A program made the position numbers and the translations under genes. Shown piece after piece: positions 21,259 to 33,245 of a DNA stretch of 64,000 nt. Origin of the DNA: Armigeres subalbatus (lineage: Eukaryota; Arthropoda; Insecta; Diptera; Culicidae). Numbering within the stretch: position 1 is the first letter of the stretch; each line of letters starts with the position of its first letter. A model generated the notes under the pieces. It did not search any database, was not told where the DNA came from, and saw only the letters and a program-made list of their open reading frames with translations. The DNA lies in contig NC_085141.1 of NCBI RefSeq assembly GCF_024139115.2, positions 396,578,042-396,642,041 on the forward strand, written 5' to 3'.

Positions 21259-22466
21259 TTTTACAAGAAGGCTTCTGAACATCTTTAAAGGAGGCATTCG
21301 AGCTGCTCTGAAGAAGGCTTCCGTCAAGTGTAGAAGGATGCTTCTAATCCTCTTGCAACGAAATAATGAACTTTTCTGAAAAAAAAAACTTTATGCCTCT
21401 GAAACGGAGTCTTCGGAACTTCTAGATTGAGGAAAGTTTGGTTCAATTGGCTTTGATTTACTGATCGCCATGTATATTATGTACAATACAAAGTTTTGAA
21501 AGAAAAAAAATACACAATTACCAAAATTTTATCACTAAGGTCTGATTAGAATTGTAATACGTCCGCCATTATGCAGTTTTATCCGAGGTACCCCTTAGAG
21601 CCGGCGAATGTACCCCCAGGGGTACATGTACCTCAGGTTGAGAACCGCTGCTCTAGACAAATGACCATTAAGTGGTGAGTTATTTTTTGGATTGACAACC
21701 TTGTTTATTCTGCAGGGCGGTTTGTATGTTTTGACCTTCCTAAAGATTTTTTGATTGGCCAAGCAAAATTTTAACAACTTTTCATAACAATGACCAAATG
21801 CTTTCGTTTTTTCACAGCACAAAGCCATAAATACGCTTAATGATCTGTACTGATGAAAATGCTAACATTCCATTAAAGTTTTAGTATATTTCGATTTGAA
21901 ATTATTGCCTCAATATGAGGACACTTGATCCCCCATTAGCACCCCATACAAAAATTTGGCGAAATAATAAAAAAAAAATATAAATTTATTCTCAGGCTTC
22001 TAATTTTTTGTAGATTTGACAGATTTGATGAAGGGTTGTCAAGAAAAATTATTCATTGCGTAAATATCATAAAAAGGGGATCAAGTCTCCCCAAATTTTA
22101 AAATTACATGTGCTGTCGAATTCAATAATCAAAATCGTTCACGTATACGCAGAGCAATTCGAAAATTCCGCGTATTTCGAAGGAAAAATATTTAAAAAAT
22201 CTGAGGGCACCTTTCTAATTTTATCAAAGCAAGTTCTTGGAGAGGGATCAATTTCCCCCGAATATTTTAAAAGTCGATTTTTGACAGCACTCCAAAAAAT
22301 CGATTATGTATCAATAACAACAATAATTTAAGGACTGTCATACATCAGTAAAGTTAAATACTATATTTCTTAGAGAGTCTGTGTGGAAATCGCGTATGTT
22401 TATTTATTTTTGGCTTTGATACATCGGAAATCAGAAAAGGGGATCAAGTCTACCCAGTCTCCCCTA

Positions 22467-22910
22467 AGCATTATCGACATACCAGATAGCGGAGAACCCT
22501 TTCCAGCGAGTGAATATCTGAGTGAGATTTAGCAGGAAGGAAACAAAGATCATGATGATTACTGCAAATAGTTATTCTGACTTTGATGAAGTAGATTTTC
22601 TCAACGATATGAAGACAAAGACCGTCGTGAATACTTGTAAGCATCTAGTGTCAAGGAACAGATTACACACAAGAAACAGGTGATCAAGTTAAGCCAGAAG
22701 TCTACCGGATCTACAAGTCGGTGAAAATGTTATCATTCAACGAAGGCGGAATTTGATTACTGATCCCTACAGGAAACATGCGATACACAGTGACAGAAGA
22801 GATTGAGATCGATCGATTTCCAATCAGGATTCAAAAGCAATCAGTGTTCAAAAGACACAACTCTTGTTGTAGTAGCAATACTGTCAAAGTAATATTTTAA
22901 AATCTGAATC
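22467..22910 (+). pseudogene. Gypsy integrase core and C-terminal remnant
   Basis: Continues the relic interrupted at 19852. Visible pieces, in different frames: IDIP and ENPFQRVNI (about 22468-22535), NSYSDFDEVDFLNDMKTKTV (integrase core, about 22570-22630), ARSLPDLQVGENVIIQ (about 22695-22745) and RYTVTE...VFKRHNS (about 22780-22865). This order matches the gypsy-class integrase core and C-terminal tail, with an internal deletion and frameshifts. No LTR recognised. Confidence 0.6.
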
Positions 22911-23049
22911 AGAAACAACAGTAGAATTCGGGAGACAGCAGCAGCAGAGCATCGAACAACAACGAGCAGGCAGTACCCTCTACGACCGGTTCTCGACCGA
23001 GAAGGCAGACAAGGCAAAGATTCTGTTTATTATGGCTGGTGACGATGAA

Positions 23050-23800
23050 GGCGTTGTTGGTGGCAGTCCATTATTCTTCTAAGCTGCCCCCTTCCGGAAT
23101 GTCTGCAGTACGATTCTCCAGTTGGAAGGGCTTTTTCACTACAGTATTTTTCAGTCAGCGTATGTTAAACTTACCTGTCGTTCGCACGTTTCACCAAGCC
23201 GTCAAATTCGGGCAAGACGCAACCGTATATCACCACACATCAAGAAGGCTCTATCTACATTTTCGATTGATTTAGATGTTGCCGGTCGGATTTTTGGTAA
23301 AGCCGTCATGGGAGCCTGACCTTGTGCACCGGTCGATGGAGGATGAGTAAGCCTCCGATCAATATGCCGCTGTTTCTAAAGATTTCTGCGAGCTGCTTTT
23401 TGTTTACGCTCATTTTTCCGTATCTCAAAATGTTACACTAGTTTGAATTGCCGGATTCGATTTTCGCATTGAACTTACCCATACAGATCTTGATTTCACC
23501 TTACGAAATTATATCTAGGTCGGCATTAAGTTGGCTATAAATGCTGTCTTTGTCTTGCAAATCGGAGGCATCGGTAACATAGATTACAGTATCTGGTGAA
23601 GATTATCTTTTTCTATCATAGGCTGCCATTCATAAGCGTAGATTGTGCATGGGCGCTTAGTAGGAAGCCAACTATCAGGGTGCGTGTTCACCTCGTAAGC
23701 CAGAGTACAGTCCTAGGATCTCAAGCTTCATGTGGCGCGCCTCATTGGCAAGTTGTACCAGCTAGGGTTGAAATGTTTCATGTTCCAATTTGTGTCCATT
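23050..23800 (-). pseudogene. RTE-like LINE endonuclease domain, minus strand
   Basis: Read on the minus strand from ~23800: IGT then a stop where W is expected, N-STL, then LVQLANEARHMKLEILGLYS (apurinic-type endonuclease start). Further on come LQDKDSIYSQLNADLDII, KICMGKFNAKI (normally GDFNAK; D changed to K), and LIGGLLILHRPVHKV. The order matches the RTE endonuclease domain; several frameshifts and the altered catalytic Asp show it is dead. Confidence 0.6.
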
Positions 23801-23809
23801 GCTTCTCGC

Positions 23810-26800
23810 TGAATAAATACCGTTTCCATTAAATCAATCCGTAATCTTTCTGTGTCGGTTTCTCGAACAGTATCGAAGTTTCGGCAACAGTGGGTTGTCA
23901 GCTCATTATTCCCTATCCACCTGAATGGAGCTTTCGGGAAAAAGCATTTTTTATACAGCTGCTGGATGTCAGGATAGACTCTGTTTGAGCCACATCTTCA
24001 TGGTGAACGGTTCGATCAGTCGTGTTAGGTCTGTTAGGAGAGCTACCCCACACACAGGGATAGTTCACTTTAAGCGGCACACTGCACTGTTGTTTTTGTG
24101 TGAATACATGCATTGCTGCGATAAAACTTTGGTTAAGCATAGATAAATCCAGAAATTAAAGGATTTATTGGGCAATAGGACAATAAGAAATTGAACGTCG
24201 CCTCTTTCGTTAACAACGGTAACCGTCCAATTTACCATAAGTAGATTGCACATTAGATTATAAAAATAATGTTGAACGTAAAAATAGCTTACTAAATAAC
24301 AAAAAAACAGTAATGTCTTATTGGTGCTTTAGTCTTGTTGAAAAGTCAATCGAGAATTCTCCAAAAAAGGTTCAATTGAAACCATTTAGGAACTAGCATT
24401 ACCTTTGGAAATTAACGATAAAGCCAACGGTAATGGTAAATGGCTATGGCCAACCGATAACCTTACGGTTATCGTTGCTCTAAATATTTCGCTCCCGATC
24501 CAGTTATGAACGCAAACGCCAAGCGTTGTATGATGGCCTGATTGGGGTAGGCAATCGTTATTTTCAAGGCAGCCCGATAACAAGGACTAACAGAGTGGTC
24601 ATGAAAAATAATGAGAAGGCCTTCTGCCTCATGGTTGACTGTACGGAAGGTAAATTCCTTTTTCCATTCCATTTTCCAAGTGGATTGTGGAGCCAATTTT
24701 AAATCCAAACTGTCAGGAAGCTTCACTGAAATCGTCGTAGGAGGAAAAAAAAACTAGTTCATTTTTTCCCCCAATCTTGTAATAATCCGGCTTGGAATTT
24801 CTGAATGACGAGCCGTCTGACAGAGCAATTTTAGAGAACCACACCAGAAGCAAAAGGGAAAATTAATCGAAACCGAACAAAGCCGCCCGGGCGATAAAAG
24901 AGGGGACGAAAGTCCTGATTAAATTATTACTAAGGAAAATGCGCCCAGATTGCGATAGCCCTAGCGGAGGAAGTTAGACCAAATCCACGTCAATTTTTTC
25001 CGCTCCGACCGACACCGCCATCGTGGGTACGCGAACAGCTTTGAAGTGGCCTGCTGGTGGTGTACGAGGAGGGGTGCGTTCAGCTGACGGAGGCGTTCCA
25101 GCTAATTATGATGACCAGCGATAATTTCCGTTAATACTTGGAAGCAATTTTCGCCACCCGGATGGTTTTCGTTTTAGTTCCAGAAATTGCCGGATGTTTT
25201 GTTTGCAGGGAAAACTTGAAAATTGGGTAAGGAGGAAACGCTACTGGCGTTAAAAGCCAGCCAAAATTGATTCGGATGTGCTCAGCTTTAATGAAGGAAG
25301 AAAGTTGTTTTTTCATTTAGATTGAATTAGGTAAATTTACCACACCGGTGAACGATAGAAATTTTGCAGGCTTGTAACCACACAGTTTTCTATTGAGATA
25401 CCTACAGGATATCTTGATAGATGGATTAAATATGTTTCTCTTAATTTCATAATGTGGCAACGTTGTTTCACATACAGTTTGTAGACTACAAATTTCCATT
25501 CGATGGTGGAGAACCTGTCGCATGAGTTCCATAAACGTTTCGGAGGCTTCAAGCATGTATAAATAGTTCGAAAAGCCAAGCTAAAGTAACACATTGTGTG
25601 AAGAAGAGCTCACCCAAAAGCTGACTAAAAAGCGAATATGATATAAAACTTACTTCCGCTCGGCTAGTCCATCAGCGGAATGAAAAGTTGTCCCACAGGA
25701 GGATGCGAACATGGAAAATTGAAAAGGAATTCACTCAAATATCCATCCCGTCCGTGATCATAATATGAGGATGGGCGTCATCGATGTTGTTGTTGTTGTT
25801 GATGATGATGACGATGGTGCCGCTTTATCTGGACTCCGAGTAGATGAAGGGATCTTTTTTTCCTTCCACCAGCTACTTATACCCATTACAATTCGTTCTC
25901 ATATCGTTCGTCCCCTGGTTATGTGTATCCTTATGAGGCCATGAATAGGATATTCATTTATGCCCTAATGCTGATGAACACTTGTCGTTTCCTGATGGGT
26001 GTTGATGTTGCCACTTCCTCAACAAACCGCCCACCCATGTCTCCGACGGTGATGTCACTCTACGAGCTGTGTAACTCGGGGGAGTTTTCTTTTGATTGGA
26101 TTTTATGCATGTCGGATGGAATGCCGATCGGATATGGTAAAGCAAGTTGTCTGGTGCCTCGCTTGATCGGAAGTGGATGAATGTTAATTTCTGCTGGCGA
26201 CTAGGTTGGGAATCGGAGGCGCTCAGGGATGGAAAGTATGTATTCTATTGCTATGCATGGAAATCATTCAGGAAACGATGAACCATTTTGCATAGCATCT
26301 GGTGTGCAGAACGACGTTGGCGTGCGAAACAGTTGAGCGAATCGAATGATTTTGAATATATGAATGGTAATTTACTTGATACACACAGCCGGAGAAATTT
26401 CTAGCGAATAGATATAACGATTTTCAGAATCATCCCTTGATAATCAAAATATGAATCGGAACAGCAGCGGCGGCTTCAAAAGCTTCGCTTTCTGTGTACC
26501 GGAAAGGTAGAATTCTGTCCGACACGTATTTATCATCATCATAGACACATCTCTCGGATAGCTTTTGCTCAGGTTTCCACTTTTCGTCCCTCCCCTAGAC
26601 CGCACAGAAAATGAATGGAAAGTGGCCAACCGAAGATCAAATAGAAAACAGCCAAGCCATCTCGGTGAACATTGAAAACCGCAATTTCATCTACATTTCG
26701 TATATATAGACGGGGACTACATTTATGCTTTATGCGCGCGGAGGACTTTTTGTTGGGACAGGGACGTGCGGTTGCCATCCGGGTGCCGAAACACCAATCA

Positions 26801-27640
26801 TATCATATCATAGTGGTAAAACCGCCCACAAGGACAGACACAGCGGGGAACATTGACGAAGTTAGGATTCCAACATAAGTAGGAAGTTTCATAATTTCAT
26901 TTGATAACTGTGGGCTACCCTATTAGACAGCATGTAGGTACTCCTTTTTAAAAGATCGCATCAGCATTCAGAAGCCATTGAAGACATTGAGTAAACAGTT
27001 GATACAAAAGTAAAGATTACTATCTAGATCCTATAGGATAGGATGTGACAATTCAATTGAGACTGCCTTGTTGTTTTTTAGTCGGTTGCTCTGACGAGGT
27101 TATCGCCAGTGCAGCCAAATTAATTTGGTATAAAATCTTCCAAATATCATGTATCAAAAATTGATGTTTTTCTTTCAGTTCCATCCAATATTTATGTAAG
27201 AGAAGCGAAAGACTAACAGAGGGAAGTTTTTCACTAATTAAAAAAAGAGTTTTAGATCTAAAATGACAGAAATGTAAATGATAATGCCTAAAATCAACAG
27301 TTTTAAATCTTTACAACCCTTGAGAATAATTTATATGGCGTTTGCAGTTCAATATAAATTAATTTTGTGCCAAATAACTCGAACTCGAACATTCACGTAT
27401 ATTGCTTAATATTAACTTTACAAACCAGCAACACGGCCAAACTAACAACATGCTGCCCTACGAAAAACGCGCCACCGCCAATCGAAGTAATCGATTGTCA
27501 TTTCCAACCAATCAGCAACCGGTACGATTGTGACAGAAAATCGGTACGATTTTTCATGACAACTTGACGCATCCTATCCTAGATTACTATTAATGTCGCT
27601 TCAAATCGCGTGACCAACATCTAGTTTGCATTGCCTTGGC
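23810..27640. other. No gene recognised; largest stretch of apparently unique DNA
   Basis: It contains a GTTGTTGTTGTTGATGATGA microsatellite at 25785-25815 and GC-richer islands at about 24840-25110 and 25640-26180. The longest frames (75-91 codons) show no family I know. If host regulatory DNA or small exons are present, this is a likely place, but I cannot show it. Confidence 0.45.
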
Positions 27641-27656
27641 AGCTAAACTACCGGTA

Positions 27657-28093
27657 CTTGAAGAGTGAAATCAGTAGTGATTCAGTTTCATTCTAAATTT
27701 TCGACCACTATTCTAGTTTGAATCTGGAGCAAAATAGAACAGACCCGCTGGTTTCCCCAGCAGTGTTCCATTCATGATTTTCAAATTTTCAATTAAATGA
27801 AATCATTATGTTGTTGCCAAAAAAGGCGCCGTAATTGCAAAGTGGATTGATCCGTAGATAAAATGACGCATTCATACACCAAAACAATTGAAAAATATTT
27901 GAATCTCGTGATTCATTCGTGGTTCAAATCTGCAGAAAATAGAACGGAGCGTTATACCAGTTCTACTTTTTTGACAGTTGACTGGTATAAAAAATGAATC
28001 TATAACAGCTGCTGGGAAAATTAATGTTTCAGATTCATATTCAAACTGACAGCCCCATACGATTTGAATCACTGCTGATTTTACTCTTAAAGT
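27657..28093. mobile_element. Foldback MITE (~437 bp)
   Basis: The left end ACTTGAAGAGTGAAATCAG and following AGTGATTCA are mirrored by TGAATCACTGCTGATTTTAC TCTTAAAGT at the right, about 28 bp with a few mismatches. AGTTTGAAT also recurs inverted inside. No clear target duplication. Confidence 0.5.
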
Positions 28094-28589
28094 GTCAGAC
28101 TATTGTGGTTGACAAAACAAAATATTTGTCATATTGAAACTAGACCTGTGCGCCGCCGCCGACGATTTTGGGTCGGCGCGGCGCCGATATTAATTTTGCC
28201 ACGCCGATGACTAATCGCAATAAAAAAATTAACTTGAGTCGAGTCGTGTAAAGTACGAGACATTGAAGATGCTCTTACAGTTGAGGACGAAGTACGTATC
28301 TGTAAATTATGTTTGTTCTGGTACATAAGCTCTTGTGAAGGCTTGAATACATGCCCCATTCTTATAGAATCTTTCACTGATGAAGGCAAATCAATGCAAT
28401 TCAAGCATTTTTTTTAATCAACCAGGCCACTTATTTAGTTAGATTTTTTGTTTTTTTTTGGTTTGTGCTATTAGGACAGTTGACTTATTTGGCAAAATTA
28501 TTAAATCCCTACTGTGAATGCTGTTCCAGTTTTTTATCCAGTGTAACTAATTTTTATTTCTGAAATCAATTTGATAAGATTGACAGAAC

Positions 28590-31205
28590 CACTTGGTATA
28601 TTTTCTGGTAAATTCCTACAGTTATTCCTTCAAAAAGTTTCCTTAAAAAAATCTTGGGAAATTACTTTAGGAATGTTTTCGGAAATTTCTTACAAAATTT
28701 CTCCGAAAACTCTTTCCGACTTTCCATTACGGATTTCTTCGGAAATTCTGTACGAATGTCTTTCGGAAATTCCTTATGGAATGCATACGAAAAAAATGTT
28801 TCAAGAATTCCTACGAAAATTTAGTTAGGAATTCCTTCGGAGACTTCTCAAGGGATTCTTTCGAAAGTTTATTTAGCAATTCCTCCGAAAATTTCTTAAA
28901 GAATTTATTAAGAAATTCCAATGAGAGTTTCTTCGAAAATTGTTTAGCAACTCTTCAATTTTCTTAAGCAATGCCTTCGGAAATTTCTTCAAGAAATCCT
29001 TCGAAAAATATTCCTTATGAAATTTCTTCGGCAATTATTCAATGAATTCCTTAAATAAATTCTTCCAGATATTATTTAAGAGATGTCTTCGAAATTTCCC
29101 TAAGAAATTTCTTCAGAACTTCTTCCAGAAATTCCTTTAAAACATTCCCCATGAATTTTTCCAGATCCAGAATTTTCCAGAATTCCTTCGAAAATGCTTT
29201 AATGAGTTCTTTCCGAAATTCTTTCAGTAATACATTTGGATTTTTTTAATGTTTGTTGTTTATTTTTTTGTTCTAATCTTAGAAAATTAAATTAGTAACT
29301 CCATCGGAAACTATTTCATTATCTAATCGATTTTCAAATGAAAATCCAAGAGAATTTATGATGAAATCTACGAAGGAATCCCGGAGAAACTTTTAAAGAA
29401 ATCCCTGAGGAAATATCCGAAGAAATTCTTGGCTATTTTTTAATATTTTAAGGGAAAAAATATTTTGGATTTCACAAATGAATTTTTGGAGGAGTTTTTG
29501 AAGAAATTCCTAGAGGGTTTTGTGTAGAGTTTTCGAAGGCATTTTTTGAAGAGAGCCTGTATGGATTTTCGAAAATAATTTCCATTGGAACTGCTAAAAG
29601 AGTTTTTGAAGGTTTTTCTAAAAGACTTCCCAAAAGAATTCCTAGAGTAATTTTTGCAGGAATCCATAAAGGATTTTTGGAAGGATTTTTTAAGAAATTT
29701 CAGGAGGAATTCTCAAAGGAATTAATAAAGAAATTCCTAATAGAATTTCAAAGGAAATGAATATTGGTATATCTTAAATAATTCCTAGATTTCGCCAGGA
29801 ATTCCTTCAGATTTTCCCCAGTAATTGATTTGCAATTTTCTTTTTGGAGATTCATCCAGGAACTCCCTCGGAAATTGCTTCAAGGTGTACAAAAAATCCT
29901 TTGGAAACGAATTCCAGAAAGTCTTCCGGATCATTTCGAGTATTTCTTGGAATTTCCTTCAGTTCGGCATTTCCTCCACCCACTCCTTTAAAAACTTGTT
30001 TAGGAAAACCTTGGGAAAATCATTAAGGTATTCTTCCGAAAATCCTTCTGAGAACTCTTTTGGAATTTCTTGAAAATCGAAAGGACGAAATTTTCTTTAA
30101 AAATCCTGAACAAGTTCCTTAAGGAGTATCCGAAGAAATTCCTAAAGGATTTTTCAAAGTAGCTCCTGAAGGAACTTCCGACAGTCTTGGATTTTTCGGA
30201 AAATTTGTTTGGACATTCCGTCAAAACTTCGTTCAGCATTTCGGATATACTTTCTGAAAATCCTTCGCAAATAACTATGGAAAATATTTCGGAAATTGTA
30301 TCAGAATTCCTCCAAAAACTCCAGAATATTCTCCAAAAACTCCTTTAAAAAATCATTTACGGATTACTTCGGACATTTCATTAAGCTTTGGAAATTTATT
30401 TACGAATTCCTCCGGAAGATTCTTTTTGGAATTCCTTCCGACTTTTTTTAGAAATTCCTCTAGGGGTTCCTTTGCAAGTTCCTTTACAATTTTCCTGAAA
30501 TTTCCATAGGAATGTTTTCAAAACTACCTTAAGTAATTTCTAGAGAATTTCTCCGGGTAATCCTCTGGAAATTCCTCCACAAAATTCTTTGGTAACTTTA
30601 GGAAGCTACATACAGACACTGACAAAACTAGATATGTACACATCGTTCATTCTTCTAGTCGCCCTGTACGGTCATGAAGCATAGACATGACCGACATAGA
30701 CAAAGATGCAGACTATCGAAATCTCGGAGTTTATGAGTGGACAATACTGTGGTAGAAAATGGTGAATGGCGCAGCCACATGAATCAAGAGTTGTACCAAG
30801 TGTACAAAACTGCAGACACCAGCAGGCTGATAAAATACGGCAGATTACAGTGGGCTGGACATGTAGTGCGTATGCCGGAAGAGACCCCTGCAAAAGTCAT
30901 GTTTAGTAGAGAACCTGGAAGTGGACGTGGGCTCCGGAGTAGACCTCGCACTCGCTGGCTGTGTGCAATCAAGGAAGATGCGTGTGTGGCCAGCGTGCAG
31001 GGAGACTGGCGACTAGCGGTCGAAGAACGAGCGACCTGGAACAAGACATCACATTCGGTTTTGCTCCGGACAACACGGAGTGTACAACCATCATAGGTAT
31101 AGGTAGCTTTAGGAAGAAATTCTTGAACATTTACCTCAGGAATTCTTTCACAAAATTTTTCATTTCTTTTGATTTTTTTTCGGGATCTCTACAGAAATTC
31201 ATTCA
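28590..31205. repeat. TTCCGGAA-type minisatellite (interrupted)
   Basis: Two kilobases of loosely periodic GGAAATTCCTTCGG / GAATTCCTACG units, both orientations mixed because the unit is nearly palindromic. Interrupted by the RTE fragment at 30606-31101. Short frames rich in F, S and N are by-products. Confidence 0.8.
30606..31101 (+). pseudogene. RTE-like LINE, 5'-truncated 3' end with TSD
   Basis: An open stretch (30737-31096) encodes the C-terminal region of RTE-type ORF2: ELYQVYKTADTSRLIKYGRL, QWAGHVVRMPEETPAKVMF, RPRTRWLCAIKED and ERATWN, ending just before the short ATAGGTATAGG tail. The flanks GGTAACTTTAGGAAG (30591-30605) and GGTAGCTTTAGGAAG (31102-31116) make a 15-bp duplication with one mismatch. 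So this is a genuine truncated insertion into the minisatellite, not a gene. Family differs from the copies at 34087 and 37347. Confidence 0.8.
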
Positions 31206-31232
31206 AAACTGTGGAGTTTGAGTGAGTTACCA

Positions 31233-31385
31233 TCAGCGTGTGATTATAGATTACCACCTTTGCGTGTCAATCGGTAAGCAGCAAGCCATGACTTGGCCTC
31301 TTCTTGTCAGATCTCCGTGGCGCGCACACGCACCGACGGAGAGCTGCTGCCATCGTATTTCGCTCCAGCCATTTGGAGCCACACA
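31233..31385 (+). repeat. Second copy of the 19498 block
   Basis: Homologous to 19498-19640: AGCAGCAAGCCATGACT, CTTCTTGTCAG, ATCTCCGTGGCGCGCACACG. The copy is followed at 31437 by AAAAGGTGAGT, a good splice-donor-like sequence, so 31310-31437 looks exon-like. No open frame conserved between copies. Confidence 0.45.
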
Positions 31386-31981
31386 TTTTGGCGATCCTGC
31401 CAGGTTGTTTTTTGTATCCTGACGCTGATTTCAAAAGGTGAGTTGAATTCAAGTGTTTAAGGACATAGTTGGAAGAGTACCACGATGGCAGCCAATATGG
31501 CACCGGACCTTCCACGGGCCAACCCCACACCTCCCGCACTCCTCTCCCACCAACATTCGAATGCATCGAACAAAAATTAATTATTCAAATTACTAACCTG
31601 TTCACAGCATATTTCCTTACTTTCCGTGATAATGAACATGTTTCTTCAATGAATCCTATGTATTTCGGCTCGAATTGTAGCATAAATTAGCAGTTTCGTG
31701 CCAATTTAATAGCCTTCCTCGATTTGTTAGTTTCATCACTGCACTTCACTTGTTCTCAAAGGGCATTGGAAAAATCAAGTTTTTACTCACTTCTCCGTAC
31801 ATGAGCAGCCCGAAATGTTGATAGAATGCAAATTCAACACCACTTTTTGAAATCAGTCACTTATTTGAACCGAAAACTTAGTATAAACTGCTAGATTTGC
31901 CCGAAAAAACGATTAAAAACTGATCGCGGAGCGAATGTAAACACCGCGGTGCACCGGCACCGGCAGCAGCAAACTAATAAG

Positions 31982-32719
31982 TAGGGTGGCTCAAAAAATA
32001 ATTTTGCTTCGCCACGCTCAGTTGATTATGATTTATAATTTGGGTGTCATCCAATGGTTTGGGCTGGTTTGAATAGGCTTACCGTGCGCAGGTCGTTTCA
32101 GGTTTGTATGACAGTTGATATGGCGAGGTTGAATTTAACATTATTCTGATTCTGGCACTCCGTCATTGGGCGATGGCTTCAACTCCATAGACAATTCATA
32201 TTGAATGGTCGTTCCAATAGTTGGGAGTCGATTTTAATCGAGGATGCGATTCTTTCGCATGATAATTAGGCTTCTCAGAAGGCATCAGTGAAACGTGCAA
32301 TTCAACAAAATACCCAGAATTTGTCTGTGATATCTATCGGCAGATACTTCTAGTCTAGTCTAGTCTACACTATCGTACCAGGGGCAGATACTTCATACAA
32401 AAAGTGTGACATAAGGGTGAGTATAAAATTCTATATTTGCGTTACGTAATCAATGGATCTTTCCTGCGGTGCGGTTTTCGTTCACTGAAGTCTCTGGAAT
32501 GTTGCTTTCAGCAATGTGGGTTCTCTTTTCGCCAGCGTTTGGAGGGAAAGCGCCGTAATCAGTGTAATAAAAGGTTTAGTTTCCCATTCTAGTTTTCATA
32601 CAAACTTGAACCGGCTTGCGCTCAACCAGTTTTTGTTCAAATCGGTTTTTTAGGACACTCGGAGCATGGGACGGAATCGAGTGAGCGTGATGGTGCTGGG
32701 TCGTTTTTGAACCACCCTA
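31982..32719. mobile_element. TA-flanked MITE, TAGGGTGG(C/T)TCAAAAA ends (738 bp)
   Basis: The left end TAGGGTGGCTCAAAAA and the inverse of TTTTTGAACCACCCTA match at 15 of 16 bases; TA at 31982-31983 and 32718-32719. A CTAGTCTAGTCTA triplet repeat lies at 32350. No transposase. Confidence 0.75.
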
Positions 32720-32894
32720 CTAATATTCTTTGTTTTTTATAAATACGACACCAATACTACTACAGTATATGAAAGTTTTTACTGTACCAATACTATCAAA
32801 GCTTTGTTTTGGTACTCAACCCACCTTCACCTTAATGTTCGAAAAATACAGTATTTAATGGTTTGAAAGAAATTATAACCAAAGTGGTTTGTAT

Positions 32895-33245
32895 TGCAAT
32901 AAAGCGCGTCTGGAAGACCGCTGAAAAATGGATTGTGGTTTGGAAAATCACAAAGCGCGTCGGGACGACCGCTGGAAATGGATTGTGGTTTGGAAAACCA
33001 CAAAGCGCGTCGGGATGACCGCTGGAAAATGGATTGTGGTTTGAAAAATCACAAAGCGCGTCGGAACGACCGCTGGAAAATGGATTGTGGTTTTGAAAAT
33101 CACAAAGCGCGTCTGGAAAACCGCTGGAAAATGGATTGTGGTTGGGAAGATCGATGGTAAATTGGTTGTTGTTTGTAAATTCACAAGATGTGTCTGAAAA
33201 AACGCTGTAAAATAGTTTATGATTTGATAAGTCATAAAGCGCGGC
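32895..33245. repeat. 51-bp tandem repeat, open on both strands
   Basis: ACAAAGCGCG-type starts lie at 32899, 32950, 33000, 33051 and 33102, a 50-51-bp period, with one or two decayed units after. As 51 is divisible by three, the unit encodes a 17-residue repeat on the plus strand (MDCGLENHKARRDDRWK, 32933-33160) and another on the minus strand (NHNPFSSG...PDALCDF, within 32832-33305). No known domain; probably chance, but the only repeat here with dual in-frame coding. Confidence 0.8.

Larger units (their letters stand above)
19963..21650. mobile_element. Non-autonomous hAT with a 23-bp minisatellite core (1.69 kb)
   Basis: The 8-bp duplication CTCTAGAC is exact on both sides (19955-19962 and 21651-21658) and fits NTNNNNAN. 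Terminal inverted repeats: CAGGGGTTCTCAACCT and AGGTTGAGAACCGCTG, 14 of 16 matching, the widespread hAT end type. Subterminal GAGGTACCCC occurs near both ends. The core is a minisatellite; no transposase. Confidence 0.85.
19853..22466 (-). mobile_element. TA-flanked MITE, copy 1 (split by a hAT)
   Basis: Starts TAGGGGAAGGTGGGTAGAC and ends CTACCCAGTCTCCCCTA; both ends are TAGGGGA...TGGGTAGACTTGATCCCC inverted repeats (~28 bp) with TA duplications. It aligns, in reverse orientation, to the uninterrupted 917-bp copy at 50480-51396, once the hAT at 19963-21650 is removed. It is inserted in the gypsy integrase relic. A 91-codon frame (22056-22331) is also open in the sister copy (50651-50890), but has stops and no known domain. 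Confidence 0.8.
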
